A DNA stretch of 48,420 bases. It comes from Intoshia linei. Lineage: Eukaryota > Orthonectida > Rhopaluridae. Shown here piece by piece: positions 1-10,605 of the stretch. The stretch spans positions 1-48,420 of the forward strand of contig LWCA01000141.1 of the NCBI GenBank assembly GCA_001642005.1. The letters run 5' to 3'. Under the pieces are notes generated by a model. It ran no database searches. It worked only from the letters and a program-made list of their open reading frames with translations, and was not told where the DNA came from. Each line of letters opens with the position of its first letter. The stretch's first letter is position 1. The position numbers and the translations under genes are program-made.

Positions 1-579
1 AATTTGTATTATTTATTTATCTCTATTCTTGTGAGGTTATCCCACAGTGGCTTTTAACACTACTCTTCTCTACTCTCCGTTAAAGATGAATATGAGTCTA
101 CCAGGGTAAAAAAGTATTATATCTCTTCTCTCTATAGGTCATTATTTATACTATCTAAATACAAATTTTCTTTCTTATCAAAATATACTTTTGTTAATTC
201 AACGGAAAGTTTAAAAAGTGGACACCCTATTGTACATGTATATTACAATATTGTATTACAATCAAATTACCTAAAACAATTTGTAAATTTAGACAAATTA
301 CAATTCTTTATAATTTTAAAGGTGTTTTCATTTACAATTGGTTCTGATTTTACTTTCATTTAATTTAAATTTTAAATGTTTAATATGTAATTTTAAAAAA
401 AAGAAGTCGCTGCAATAATAAAGTAATTGTTCTGATATGGAAATTAATAAATGACAAAATTTTTCTAATATAAAATTACAAGCTGTTGTAACAGTTCAAG
501 TTGAAGTGAACTGTAACTTCACTGTTATATTAAACCTGTTATCGCAGTTGTAATTCTTACTTATTAAACATTATTTGTT
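1..579. other. AT-rich intergenic stretch without recognisable gene
   Basis: No open frame longer than a few dozen codons and no splice-consistent exon was seen on either strand. The stretch is AT-rich and non-tandem, and I see no terminal inverted repeats. It may be diverged repeat material, but nothing specific can be named. Confidence 0.5.
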
Positions 580-670
580 AGATTCGGGACTTAAACCTAC
601 AAGCTTTGATTGAACTTCAGCTTTAATTCCTCTATCTATCATTAAACCACTACACAAGCGTTCAAGTATC
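580..670 (-). repeat. tRNA-like (SINE-type) relic with box A and box B
   Basis: Read on the minus strand, TGTGTAGTGG at about 655-646 resembles a pol III box A. GGTTTAAGTCC at 597-587 resembles box B (GGTTCGANTCC) with two or three mismatches, and the spacing is about 50 bases, as in a tRNA. A clean cloverleaf with an acceptor stem was not recovered, so a functional tRNA is unlikely. A tRNA-derived SINE head or decayed tRNA is the best reading. It abuts the dispersed repeat starting near 674. Confidence 0.3.
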
Positions 671-673
671 CAG

Positions 674-945
674 TGCCGAACCTACTGTACCGAGACATCT
701 CGTCTGGGGACCTCGATGAAATTTACCCTCATTTTTCCAAATTGAGCATTAAAAAATTATATTCTTGAATATCGTGAATATATTGTATAATATAATATAT
801 TATATATAATTCATAAGTATTTTGTGTTAAATTTAAAATATCAAGTCAAGAGCTTTATAAATATCATTAGGGTTATATGACACTACGCATCATCTGTAAA
901 TTTTTTTTAGCCTTATATATCATTTTCGGCGTCGGGTTTGATAGG
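674..945. repeat. Dispersed repeat family R1, copy 1
   Basis: This segment shares spaced blocks with 31777-32035 and, at its right half, with about 19190-19290. Shared blocks include an opening ending in ACCTAC then ACCGAGA, a central ATATCAAGTC followed by ATATGACA, and a closing TCATTT with GCGG or CGGC. Copies are diverged and carry no frame, so this is a non-coding repeat of unassigned class. Confidence 0.5.
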
Positions 946-1181
946 TTATTAATTCATAAAAATTTTGAATTTTTACAATTACTTAATGTTTTTACAAACA
1001 AATAAATCTAAATACATAAATATAAATAAAAGTAAATCTTAGCCTCAGATCCCCTCCATGGTCAAAACCACACATTACCCTTTTTTTTTTTTTAAATGAA
1101 ACATCCTAAAATTTTATAAAACATAAATTTTGGGATAGTTTTTAAAATAATAAGCATTATCATAATTGGAAACCTCAAAAA

Positions 1182-1925
1182 TAGTGATTGTGCCGGGAAA
1201 AAAACCGGGACAAAATTCCCGGGACTTCTCGAAAAAAATTGAGACATACCTGTATTTGATTTATGTTTGTCATTACTATGTTAATATGAATATATTATAA
1301 TAATCAAAAATACTATTCCAAGCCCTCATGGAAAAAATGACTTACACCGATATCCTAATCAAAAATCCGATTTTACGAAATCTAATGAAAAAATACACTT
1401 CATCAAACCACAAATAAAAAATCTCATTTTCCAGCCCTTAATAGAAAAATATCCTTTTTCCAATACTTTTTTTAAAAACCTGTTATTCCGACCACAAATT
1501 ACTAACGCTTATTAGTACTATTCTTTTTTTCCAATATTATTTTAAAAAATATTATGAGTTAATACAAACTGGAACGCTATCATCAAGATTGTTAAAATTA
1601 AAGGAAACCCTTATGACCGTTCAATCTACGTCAACACAAAATGACAGAAATTTCTTTACTGCTTCTAATTTCGTTACAAAACGTAGAACGCGTTTAAAAG
1701 ACGAATCTATCAATATTATGTGTGTTTTGAAACATTTTTTTAACAATCTAAAATAAATACATTTTTTTCTAATTAAATTTGTCAATTTCAATTTAGATTC
1801 ATGTTATTTCATTAATTAAATTTCTTTTTGTTTCTAAAATTAATTAAGGTCTTTAAAATTTTTAATGCCTCTATACTATATATAAATGAAACATTTTAAT
1901 TTTTCCCGGGAAATCACAATCACTA
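1182..1925. mobile_element. hAT-type non-autonomous element (MITE), complete
   Basis: The 744-base element starts TAGTGATTGTG and ends CACAATCACTA, a perfect 11-bp terminal inverted repeat. It is flanked by identical 8-bp duplications CTCAAAAA at 1174-1181 and 1926-1933. An 8-bp target duplication with a TAGTG-type terminus fits the hAT superfamily. There is no transposase frame inside. A C/G-rich subterminal motif with CCGGGA blocks lies next to each end. The same right end recurs at 39721-39731, so the family has more than one member here. Internal segments resemble the tandem unit in 13980-14260. Confidence 0.85.
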
Positions 1926-1933
1926 CTCAAAAA

Positions 1934-2937
1934 AGGTAATTATCACTATCAAAACCTCAGATTACGTTTTTTTAAAAAATAAAAACTACATTTATTACAA
2001 ATATTCAATACACTACAATTCACTACATTTATATTCAATAAATTTTATAAAAAATACAGATGATACAATTATAACCTGTTAACACATTCAAAAAAATGTC
2101 TTCACGGTCAAAAAAGCATTTTAGTATTTATTTTTTTTTATTTCGAAACTATTTTATTAAAACGAAAAATAAGAAATAATTAACGGTACTACAATTAATT
2201 AAAATTATTCTGATACAACTTATTCCAGTTGATATAAATACAAAATTTGAACCCCAGAAATTTACGCATTCCCGGTGAAAATAACTTTTAATATATTATC
2301 AACCAATATTTTTCAAATGTTGGATTAAAATTAAAAATATAAATAATAAGTTATTATCCTAAAATTTCAAAAAAAATCTGTATTGAATGTCTACACATTT
2401 CCAATTGTAGTGCAATAACAATATATCTTTATTTAATACGCTATTATCGTTATCGCACTAGAACATACTCTCAAGATTATTTTAAATTTGTGATTAAACT
2501 TATTGTAGTATCGTCACAGATACTAACTAAACTTATCTTATTCTACTATAAATATAAACGGGTTATCACTCAAGATCTTTCTTTCGAATAATGTATTTAA
2601 CTTGTAAATAGTATATAACTTATTTTAGCTTAATTAATTAATAAACGTATTTACTACACTTATAAACACTAAACCAATAAAGAAATGTGGGTGGAAATCT
2701 ATAATTGATTCCTTCGAGATTTTTTTCATTGCTACGCAATTTTTAATTCTAAAATACTCATTTTCAAAAAATTTAAAATTTCTTTGTACAAAATTTTAGT
2801 CAAAAACTACAACAAAGTTTCTTTTATCGAAAATTAGATTCTCATAAATTGAGTCGTTCAGGATAATAAACCTAAATTACGCTTTTTGTTGAAATGAAAA
2901 GAGTCACATGATTCACCATTTCTGGGACAGTTATTAA
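1934..2937. repeat. Diverged Helitron-like and tandem-unit repeat debris
   Basis: The stretch contains reverse-orientation matches to blocks at 33270-33380, 38600-38700 and 43370-43480, for example the TTTACGCATTCC block near 2261 and TTCCAGTTGATATAAATA near 2224. It also carries pieces of the roughly 130-base unit whose hallmark is a TTTTGACCGTGAA-type core. No gene is visible. Confidence 0.5.
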
Positions 2938-3149
2938 CCCTTTCACTGTCTGTATTCTATACTATACACAGCAATTTCACTTCACACGTCTGTATATTCT
3001 GATATACACAGCATAATTTTGAAAAACTTTATTCTTTTATTATCATATATTTTCACATAGGTAATTTAAATATAATAAAAATTTACATTAAAACATAAAT
3101 TCCAGACGTGTGATAATAGTACATAAAATTGCATCAGATAGTGAAAGGG
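2938..3149. mobile_element. piggyBac-type MITE flanked by TTAA
   Basis: The 212-base element begins CCCTTTCACTGTCTG and ends with the inverted counterpart, matching at 14 of 15 positions. It sits between two TTAA tetranucleotides (2934-2937 and 3150-3153). TTAA duplication and CCCTTT termini are typical of piggyBac elements. No transposase frame is present, so it would depend on an enzyme encoded elsewhere. Confidence 0.75.
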
Positions 3150-3368
3150 TTAAAATGATGATTATTATCATAAATCGCCACTTAAAACCTGCATTTTCAC
3201 GGCCATAACTACATATTACTCTTTTAATAAAATTAATATTAAGATACATATATTAATGTAGTCTTAATTTTTAAAAAATTTCATGACTAATACAGTTATT
3301 TCCAAGTAAATGAACTAAAATTCACATAAATAATTTCAAATATCACAAAATTAAGCCTTCATGGTCAC

Positions 3369-3386
3369 TTTATTTAAGAATTTATT
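3369..3386 (-). promoter_or_regulatory. Candidate poly(A) signals of the GATA gene
   Basis: Two AATAAA hexamers on the minus strand (3374-3369 and 3386-3381) lie about 75-90 bases beyond the GATA stop codon, a normal place for the 3' end signal. In AT-rich DNA this hexamer is frequent by chance. Confidence 0.45.
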
Positions 3387-3458
3387 TTTTGGTACTGTTC
3401 GTATAAAGTACATAAAAGTCAATCCATTTGTATAATAAAATTTTAATCATAAAAAAAA

Positions 3459-6400
3459 CTATTGTGTTTTGTACTTATTGTCATCCAAGTTATGTTGGTT
3501 AGAATTGGTATCATAAGAGTAATTGGTATAGTCTGTATTGACTTTAATAGAAATGTTTTCAATATTAGAATTTGAAGAGGATTCTGTATTTATTTTGGTA
3601 TTGAAGCATTCTTTGCGGTATAATGAATTACAATTATTTCTATTATTGAGTGGATGTTTGTACATATTTATATCAGTAATATTAGGATTATTTGAGAAGC
3701 CATATTGAATAGTATTTCTATTTGAAAATCGATGACGGTTATTTTCATTATCAAATAAACCAGAAATGTGTGCGTTTGTTTCATTAGGCTTGTGGTAACA
3801 GCACGTGGGAATGTAATCAAATAAATTCTCATTTTGATTCTGGTTCTGATTTGGTATAAACTGGTTTAAGTAGTGGAAATTTTCAATTTGTGGTAAATTC
3901 ACCTTATTTGGCATCATGTAAGAATTTGGAACCCTCATGGCATTATAGTTTACATTTGAGTACTGGTTTAACAATCCACTTGTCCCATTTACCAAATTTC
4001 GCATATTTTGAAATTGTAATCCTTCGGAAATGTTAGGAATACTGTTTCGGTATACTGGAAAATTTAACTGATTATTCATGATTCCATTTTTGGATGTACT
4101 ACAATCGTAAGAATGGCTTTGTTTTATATCCATTTTTTTAAAGTTGTCTTTTTTTCTTAAATTTACGAAATAGTCAAATGTACTGCTTTTTGTGTGTGCT
4201 TTGTTTCTATTTCTGGTTTGTATAACTTCTTTTTTCATTGATAGTGGACGTTTTACCTATATTAAAAAATTAATAAACGGTTGATGTGAGTTTTATAAAA
4301 CTTTTAAAATTTTTTCCATATAAAAAATAAAAACATACCAAAATGGCCTCAAGATCTAATATACCTTTCATTATTTAAAAAATGCTTCTCACCATACTTA
4401 TTATAGGGTCTACGTTAAATGTTTCGTTAATTGAACCATTAATTATTTAATTTTTTAAATATCAAATGAAATAAAAATAATAAATTTTGAAATTTTAAAC
4501 ATCCATCATAAAATACATAGTTTATTAGTCTATTTGTTTGTAACCATTTATTTAAGAAAGTGAGATGCGTAGAGTTTTAAAAACACCAATTTTTAATACA
4601 GTTTTTATAAGGTGAGGTTATGACGCAAATTTCATTTTCAGAATGGAGTCCTTTAGGGTCAAAAACTGAAAGTATCCTTTTTTTAAAAATCAAAAGATTC
4701 TTAAAATTATTGAAAAATCACCTTTACTACAACTTTTTCCAGTTAAAATGTATAAAAAATAGCAATGTCACAAAGTGAAGCCTTCACAGTCAAAACAGCA
4801 ATTTACTTTTCATTATATTTTTTTGGTAAAATTACAAAAACTAGTCCTCAGTAGAGCTAGGTGGTGTGTGTACGAAGTACATAACAGTCAAGCTAGTGTT
4901 GAAATAAGAAAATTAATTAAATCGAAAACAGTTTAAAATGTAAACAAATGCATTTTATATATCCGTAGGCTATATTTAATTGGCCATTAAAACAAAAACA
5001 TGATAAATATAATTACTAGTATATTAAGATTTCATGAATAGCTCTGGATTTGACACTGAATAAACATATAGGGAGATAGGCGGTATGTGTCAATACTTTC
5101 AGTGTAAATTGCATCATATAATTACAATAACGTAGAAACATTTCAAAATTTAAATTTGATAATCTGTAATTTACCATTCACTGTTTATCCAAAAAGTGTC
5201 ATAAATCTGAAATCTTAATTAGTCGTTTACTTAATTAAATTTTTGTTAATTCTAATCCTAATCCAAAATATTATCCTATAATATATTCTAAAGCACATAC
5301 TTAACATTAATATTATACATGTTATCATAATGAACTGCACATATTTTTGAATATATATTTATTAAATTTTTGCAGCATGTTCTTCAACCAAATGTATTAA
5401 TAACAATTTCAAATTTATGAATATGAAATTTTGAAATTTAAAAAAATTGATTCATCTGATATGTTGAAATACTTGCAACAATATTAATACACTCTGTACT
5501 AAAAAAATTAACAATGTATGATAAACATTCTTTATAGTAACCGAACGAAAAGTTTGTAATATCCGTTGTATTTTGATATAATAGATAAAATTGTTTTAAA
5601 ACACAATGGGAAACCAAATGAAAGTTACCAACGACTGATGACAATAAAAATTACCAGTGAATAGTTTAATTGTAGCGATAATTTTACTAAATACGCTAAC
5701 CGTTACAAGCTAAGCTTCTCAATTTAGGATTAATTGTTAAGGATAATTAATAATATGGGTAGATTGACCGCAAAATAGGATTATATTATCTGATTACATC
5801 AACTGATTTAATGATAAGAGTGTTTACGTTATAATGGTAATAAAGTTAAAAACCAAACCAAACTCAAACAAACCCAATGGACAGTTACACTTGCGAATTT
5901 GAGATACAATTGGGATTAAATGAAATTTAACAATCAATCACGCCACATGCAAACATGAATATTATATAAAAACTATAAAACGAAAACTGAAACAAGATAA
6001 ATAATGAAAAATGAAAAATAACCTTGTGAAGTTTATAATACAGACCACAGGCATTGCAAACGGCATCTCCGAGTTTATTTCTTCGCCACAATGTTGTTTG
6101 GTGAGTTCCACAATTTTGGCACTTTACATTAGTTTTTTTTGAAGGTGTCTACATTAGGTAAATTAAAAATATTAAATATGTACATCAGTTATAATCTGAT
6201 GGGCAGGTGTAGTAACAATAAAAAGTAACCACTTAAAAAAAGTAAATGTTATAATTTAGAAGCAGATGATACCAAGATTTATGGGCAACGTCTTATCATT
6301 GATATATGTTTTAGTTAAAGATAATCTTGAATATAAACTGATTTATGGCTCATATATCATATTATCTGATTTTAAATGGTATATATCGATTTAATATAAA

Positions 6401-8869
6401 TTTAATTTAATTTAAAAAAGATAAATTAAAATATTTTATAAAAAGAATACATTCAAAGGTTAATTTGCGATGCGTTTCGACAGTTTTAAATGGTTAAATT
6501 TTATTTTATTTGACATATTAATCAGTTGATCTAATCTCGTTAAAATATGACGCTTTTGTTTTAATGTATATTGTATGAATTAATTTACCAGTCTTTTTTT
6601 TAATTTGGATATAGGCCGATTAGCGTTATTCATTTTTCTAAATAAACCGCATGCATTACACAAATATTGTCCATTATCATTTGCACGGCGCCAAAGAGGT
6701 GTTTGTGTAGTACAACAGTTTAGACAGGTCCTTTTTGAATCTATACAAATATTAGCAAAATTTAAAAATCTATTACATGTATTATGTTGGTAATTTGTAA
6801 TAATAAGGTTAGACATAGCTTCAGGTTATCAATAAATTTTGTTGAAATTAATATCATGTCAATACCAAACAAAATGGAAAATGCCAAACAAATTTTACCG
6901 ACACTTTTTAACATGTAATTAAATTTTTACATGGTGAAATGAAAATTTTTAATTTTGTTAAATTATTAATACATTATATATTTATCAAAATTAATATTAA
7001 AATACATTTTTTACCAATTTCAATTTTTTTGGAGGAATTTGTTCGATTTGTGTAATTCACAGAAACATTGGAATCATTAATGGGTTGACATGGTACAGAG
7101 CGTCGATTTTGTAGATATTCATTTTCTGGTTTAAATTCTAAGGTACTCAGATCCAAACTTTTTGAATCACTAAATTTTAAGTTGGAGGAATGAGGAATTT
7201 GATATTTTTGCTTTTCAATAACATTTTCCATGTGGTCGTCGGTTTCGCATTTTAATTCGTTAGTAAAATAATTAAACCTAAATGTCATTTTTTATATTTT
7301 AATTTTAATATTTTTTTACCCATCAATTTTTTCACAAATTTCTTGGTGTTTGACTTGTTCCATGTCTTCAATATTGTACAGTAATTTTTGGTTTACGGTG
7401 TCACCTTTATTTAATACTTGGTTTGTCCAAAAATTATCGCATGTTTTTGTTTCCAGGCTGTTATTTTCGTTCAAGTTATTGGTATACTCTAAAAATGAAA
7501 AATGAAAAATGAAAAATATAAAATATAAAATATTAAATTAAAAATGAAAAATTAAACTTTGCATTGAAGAGTTTTAGAAAAGTTTTGACATGCTTGTATT
7601 GTTGTCTGAAACGTTTATATAATATAGTAGGCACTGGTCAGATTATTATTATAAACCCATATACAAATAAAAATAAAAATATTTTTTGGTCCCGTATTTA
7701 ATTCCATTGCTTAATCTGACAATTATAATAGCTGAGGTCCTATTTCTAATTTACATGATAAAAATTAAAAAAATTACACAATAAAAGTTTTTATTAATTT
7801 TAAACTATTGAACATTTGAACATTCCAATTTTTCAATTTTTAACTCACAAAATGAACAAAATGAAAAAATTACTTATTAATATATAATTTATAATATAAG
7901 ACCCGTTGAGTGGATCCAGTCACACGCCTATGATTTCTATTTTATCATAATCATAATTATTATCATTATCCTCTCGGCGATGATTATCTCGTGTGTATTT
8001 GCTACCAATTCTGTCATGTTAGAGTTGAATTTTGCTCTCATAATTACGCATCTACAGTTCGTATTTGCAAATGTACTATATCGTTTACAGGGCCCTGGAA
8101 AAACAAAAGTAGACTAATATAACCGATTAAAAGATAAATTAAAGTTTCCTTGATTCAACTAAAAAAGAAATTTTCTGAAAATACCTATTATTGTATAATT
8201 TAGAATATTATACTTAATAACAGGCGATAAAAACGTAAGACCCTACTCTCCATACTCTGACCGTTGACCTTGAAAACAAGGTCATGGAAAGGCAAAAATT
8301 GTACCAAACCAGATTAATCACCCATTATTAGATTCAACAAATTATCATTAGCACTGACGATTAAAATTAAATTAAAAATTTTGATGAAATAGCAGCTCCA
8401 AACTTGGAAATACAAAAAATTATTGAATAATTTAAAAATTACCTTGCAATTTTAAATTTTTAAAGGAATTTTCGTTAATTTGTTTGTATTTATTTTGAGA
8501 AAAAGAAAAATAATTGGTACCGCCATTATTTTTTAAATAATTTCCGTTTGTTTCGTTAAACGATTGATTACTGAATACACAATTTTTAATTGACGCGTTT
8601 TGAATATCGGAAAAAGTGGTTGAATTTAAATTTTCCTTTGCATCTTGTACATTTAAAAAATTTATCGGTTGATAAAATGTATTTAAAGTTTCATTTTTTT
8701 TCGTAATTAAATTAAAATTTTTTTCATATTCTAACGGTGTAATGTGATTCTTGTCACTGTCCACATTTAGATATGATTGTGTTTTACCATTTTCCAGTAA
8801 TTGTTCAGATTCCGTGTCGTTCTTTGAACAATTTGATAAAGTTTCATCAAGAATAGAATGTGAATCCAT
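3459..8869 (-). CDS. Two-zinc-finger GATA transcription factor, complete six-exon gene
   Basis: A nuclear DNA-binding regulator predicted to bind WGATAR sites. Exons (minus): 8869-8443, 7488-7320, 7277-7015, 6740-6589, 6148-6023, 4256-3459. All introns are GT-AG, every phase closes, and the total is 1935 nt, giving 644 residues. Residues 1-290 are polar, low-complexity sequence without a recognised domain. Finger 1 (C292-C317, CLNC...CNAC) is followed by [11 protein letters not shown]. Finger 2 (C347-C371, CQNC...[12 protein letters not shown]) runs into the basic tail [17 protein letters not shown] across the last splice. The C-terminal 250 residues are Asn-rich and unstructured. Finger 1 has an 18-residue loop rather than the animal norm of 17; finger 2 has 17. 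The order of fingers and tail is that of animal GATA1-6/pannier/serpent proteins, but the sequence is too diverged to assign an orthologue. Confidence 0.93.
4257..6022 (-). other. Largest GATA intron, with a Helitron-like 3' end at about 4560-4896
   Basis: This 1.77-kb intron separates finger 2 from its basic tail. It contains a plus-oriented Helitron-like terminus: GAGCTAGGTG, then a hairpin around GTACGAAGTAC, then ATAACAG and CTAG ending at 4896. The segment near 4590-4670 resembles about 16222-16310. Nothing else coding was found. Confidence 0.55.
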
Positions 8870-10429
8870 GTTTCTATAAATTTTAATTTAAAATGAGTAA
8901 ATTGTAAAAAAACACTAATGGTTTGTCGAAATGATATCTTGACATTATTGATGTAATGTGTGACTTTTTGAATTTGTACAATTATTAATTTTATTGTAAA
9001 ATAATACTAATAATAATATAATAAAATTGTAACTAATCTTTGTGATTTAACAATTAGGGCTATCGGTGTACATTGTACAATGTATAAAGTGTGAAGTACC
9101 AGATACTTGCAAGATAAAATCAAAAACGATTAAAATTTATCCATTGCTGATGAAACGATAAAAATAAAAAAACAATAAATTTACCTTGAACAATAATGTT
9201 GCAACAAATTTTATAACAGTTTTCAAATGAAATTTCAGTTGTATTATATAAACACAACCTATTAACTACAATTTCGAGCCATGTTTTAATAATGACTGTT
9301 AGATTATTGGCTATATTTGTTTATTATATGCATTAAATTACTAGTCTGCTGTATGGACTCAAATATTTGAATATCATATGAATTAAACAGTTTGTACTGC
9401 CCACTTTATTAAAATGTTTTGTATATGCTGCATTGTGCATATTATAGATGCCATCGAAAAATTTAGATACAATTTAAGTATTCAAATCAAACAGTTTTAC
9501 ATAAAAGTTTAACTGTAGATTAATGTTTTATTTTGATTCACATATAAATTTACAGTTTTCACTTATTTTTGAAGACTTATTTAAAATCGAATTGAAATTG
9601 AAAATATACACATGAATAATTAATATAAAATTTTTAAATTGATACAAGCAACTATAAACAATTTATTTTTATCTGATAATCTCAATAATTATTGATAATA
9701 CGTCCTAAAATAATGTATCCTGTTTATCTTTGATTTATCAATGGTTAATAGATTGTTGAGTATGAATCACAGTTTCAATGACAAATTTTAACTTTCAAAA
9801 TGTTTCCATATTTTTTTAATGTTTTTAAATGTTTTTAAACGTTATACGTTTGTAATTACAGTTTTGCAAATTTACAAAATAAAGTAATGTGCATTTAAAA
9901 TCAACCCATTATTATAAATATTAATTTATTATTATTACATTTTTCAGTTTTATCATTTCATATTCTTATTAACATATGTAAAGTAATAAAATAAGCATAA
10001 TGTCAATAGAGTGCATTTTAATTACCTAAAAATGAAAGATTATTGTTACATTCCAAGTTTTTATTTACATTAGTTTAATTTTACACGTTTATAATAATTC
10101 ACTTTATTCTCAAATGGTGTCGGATTTTTCTACATAAATATAGCTGAAACCAAATTCAATTACTTTTAGATTGATTGACATTAAATTTTAAAGGTCAAAT
10201 CTTGAATCAAGATTCTTGATAAAAGAAAAATGTGAAAGTGTTTTTTTTAATTTAATACTATCTAATATGGGGAAAATTTATAATGTTTTCGCGTCTAATT
10301 CCATATCATATATAGCATATACACTAGAATTTTCACGGTATGAAACTAATCTGTAATATAGTGCTAACAAATGTTAACAAACAAAAAATTAAGATAAAAT
10401 AATTCAGTTTAAAGTAGAAAGTAATGTGA
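8870..10429. other. Upstream flank of the GATA gene, AT-rich
   Basis: No exon was recognised. The region is unusually poor in the dispersed repeats seen elsewhere, which makes it the likeliest place for the GATA promoter. A local cluster of GATA-type motifs is listed separately. The transcription start cannot be placed from sequence alone. Confidence 0.4.
9669..9740 (-). promoter_or_regulatory. Cluster of five WGATAR-type motifs upstream of the GATA gene
   Basis: TTATCT 9669-9674, TGATAA 9674-9679 (overlapping and opposed), TGATAA 9693-9698, TTATCT 9724-9729 and TTATCA 9735-9740 all fit WGATAR or its complement. They lie 0.8-0.9 kb upstream of the GATA start codon and could support autoregulation. 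In AT-rich DNA such motifs are common, so this is only a candidate. Confidence 0.25.
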
Positions 10430-10605
10430 TATAATGGTTCCACCTGAAACAAATTTTGGAACCACTCCTTTAAAGGATTAATAATAGTGAATAGTAGGAT
10501 TTTTAAATTAAATTTTCAACGTGAATTTATTTTTTAAGTATAATAAAAATGTGTCCTCGGCAGAGTTAGGTCCTGTTTGTACGTGGTACATAACAGTCAA
10601 CCTAG
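10430..10605 (+). mobile_element. Helitron-like 3' terminal segment
   Basis: A GGTTCCACCTGAAAC block at the left matches the reverse complement of the interior copies at about 38260 and 42755. It is followed by TCCTCGGCAGAG, then a hairpin (CTGTTTGTAC, short loop, GTACATAACAG), then TCAAC and CTAG at 10602-10605 with a host T. A hairpin about ten bases before CTRR is the classic Helitron 3' end. The element is truncated on its 5' side. Confidence 0.55.

Noticed and set aside
5438-5644. 68-codon minus-strand frame inside the GATA intron
   Set aside because: Lies between finger 2 and its tail, breaks no phase when left out, and shows no recognisable motif.
6605-6793. Plus-strand frame over the GATA finger exon
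   Set aside because: Antisense shadow of a clear zinc-finger exon.
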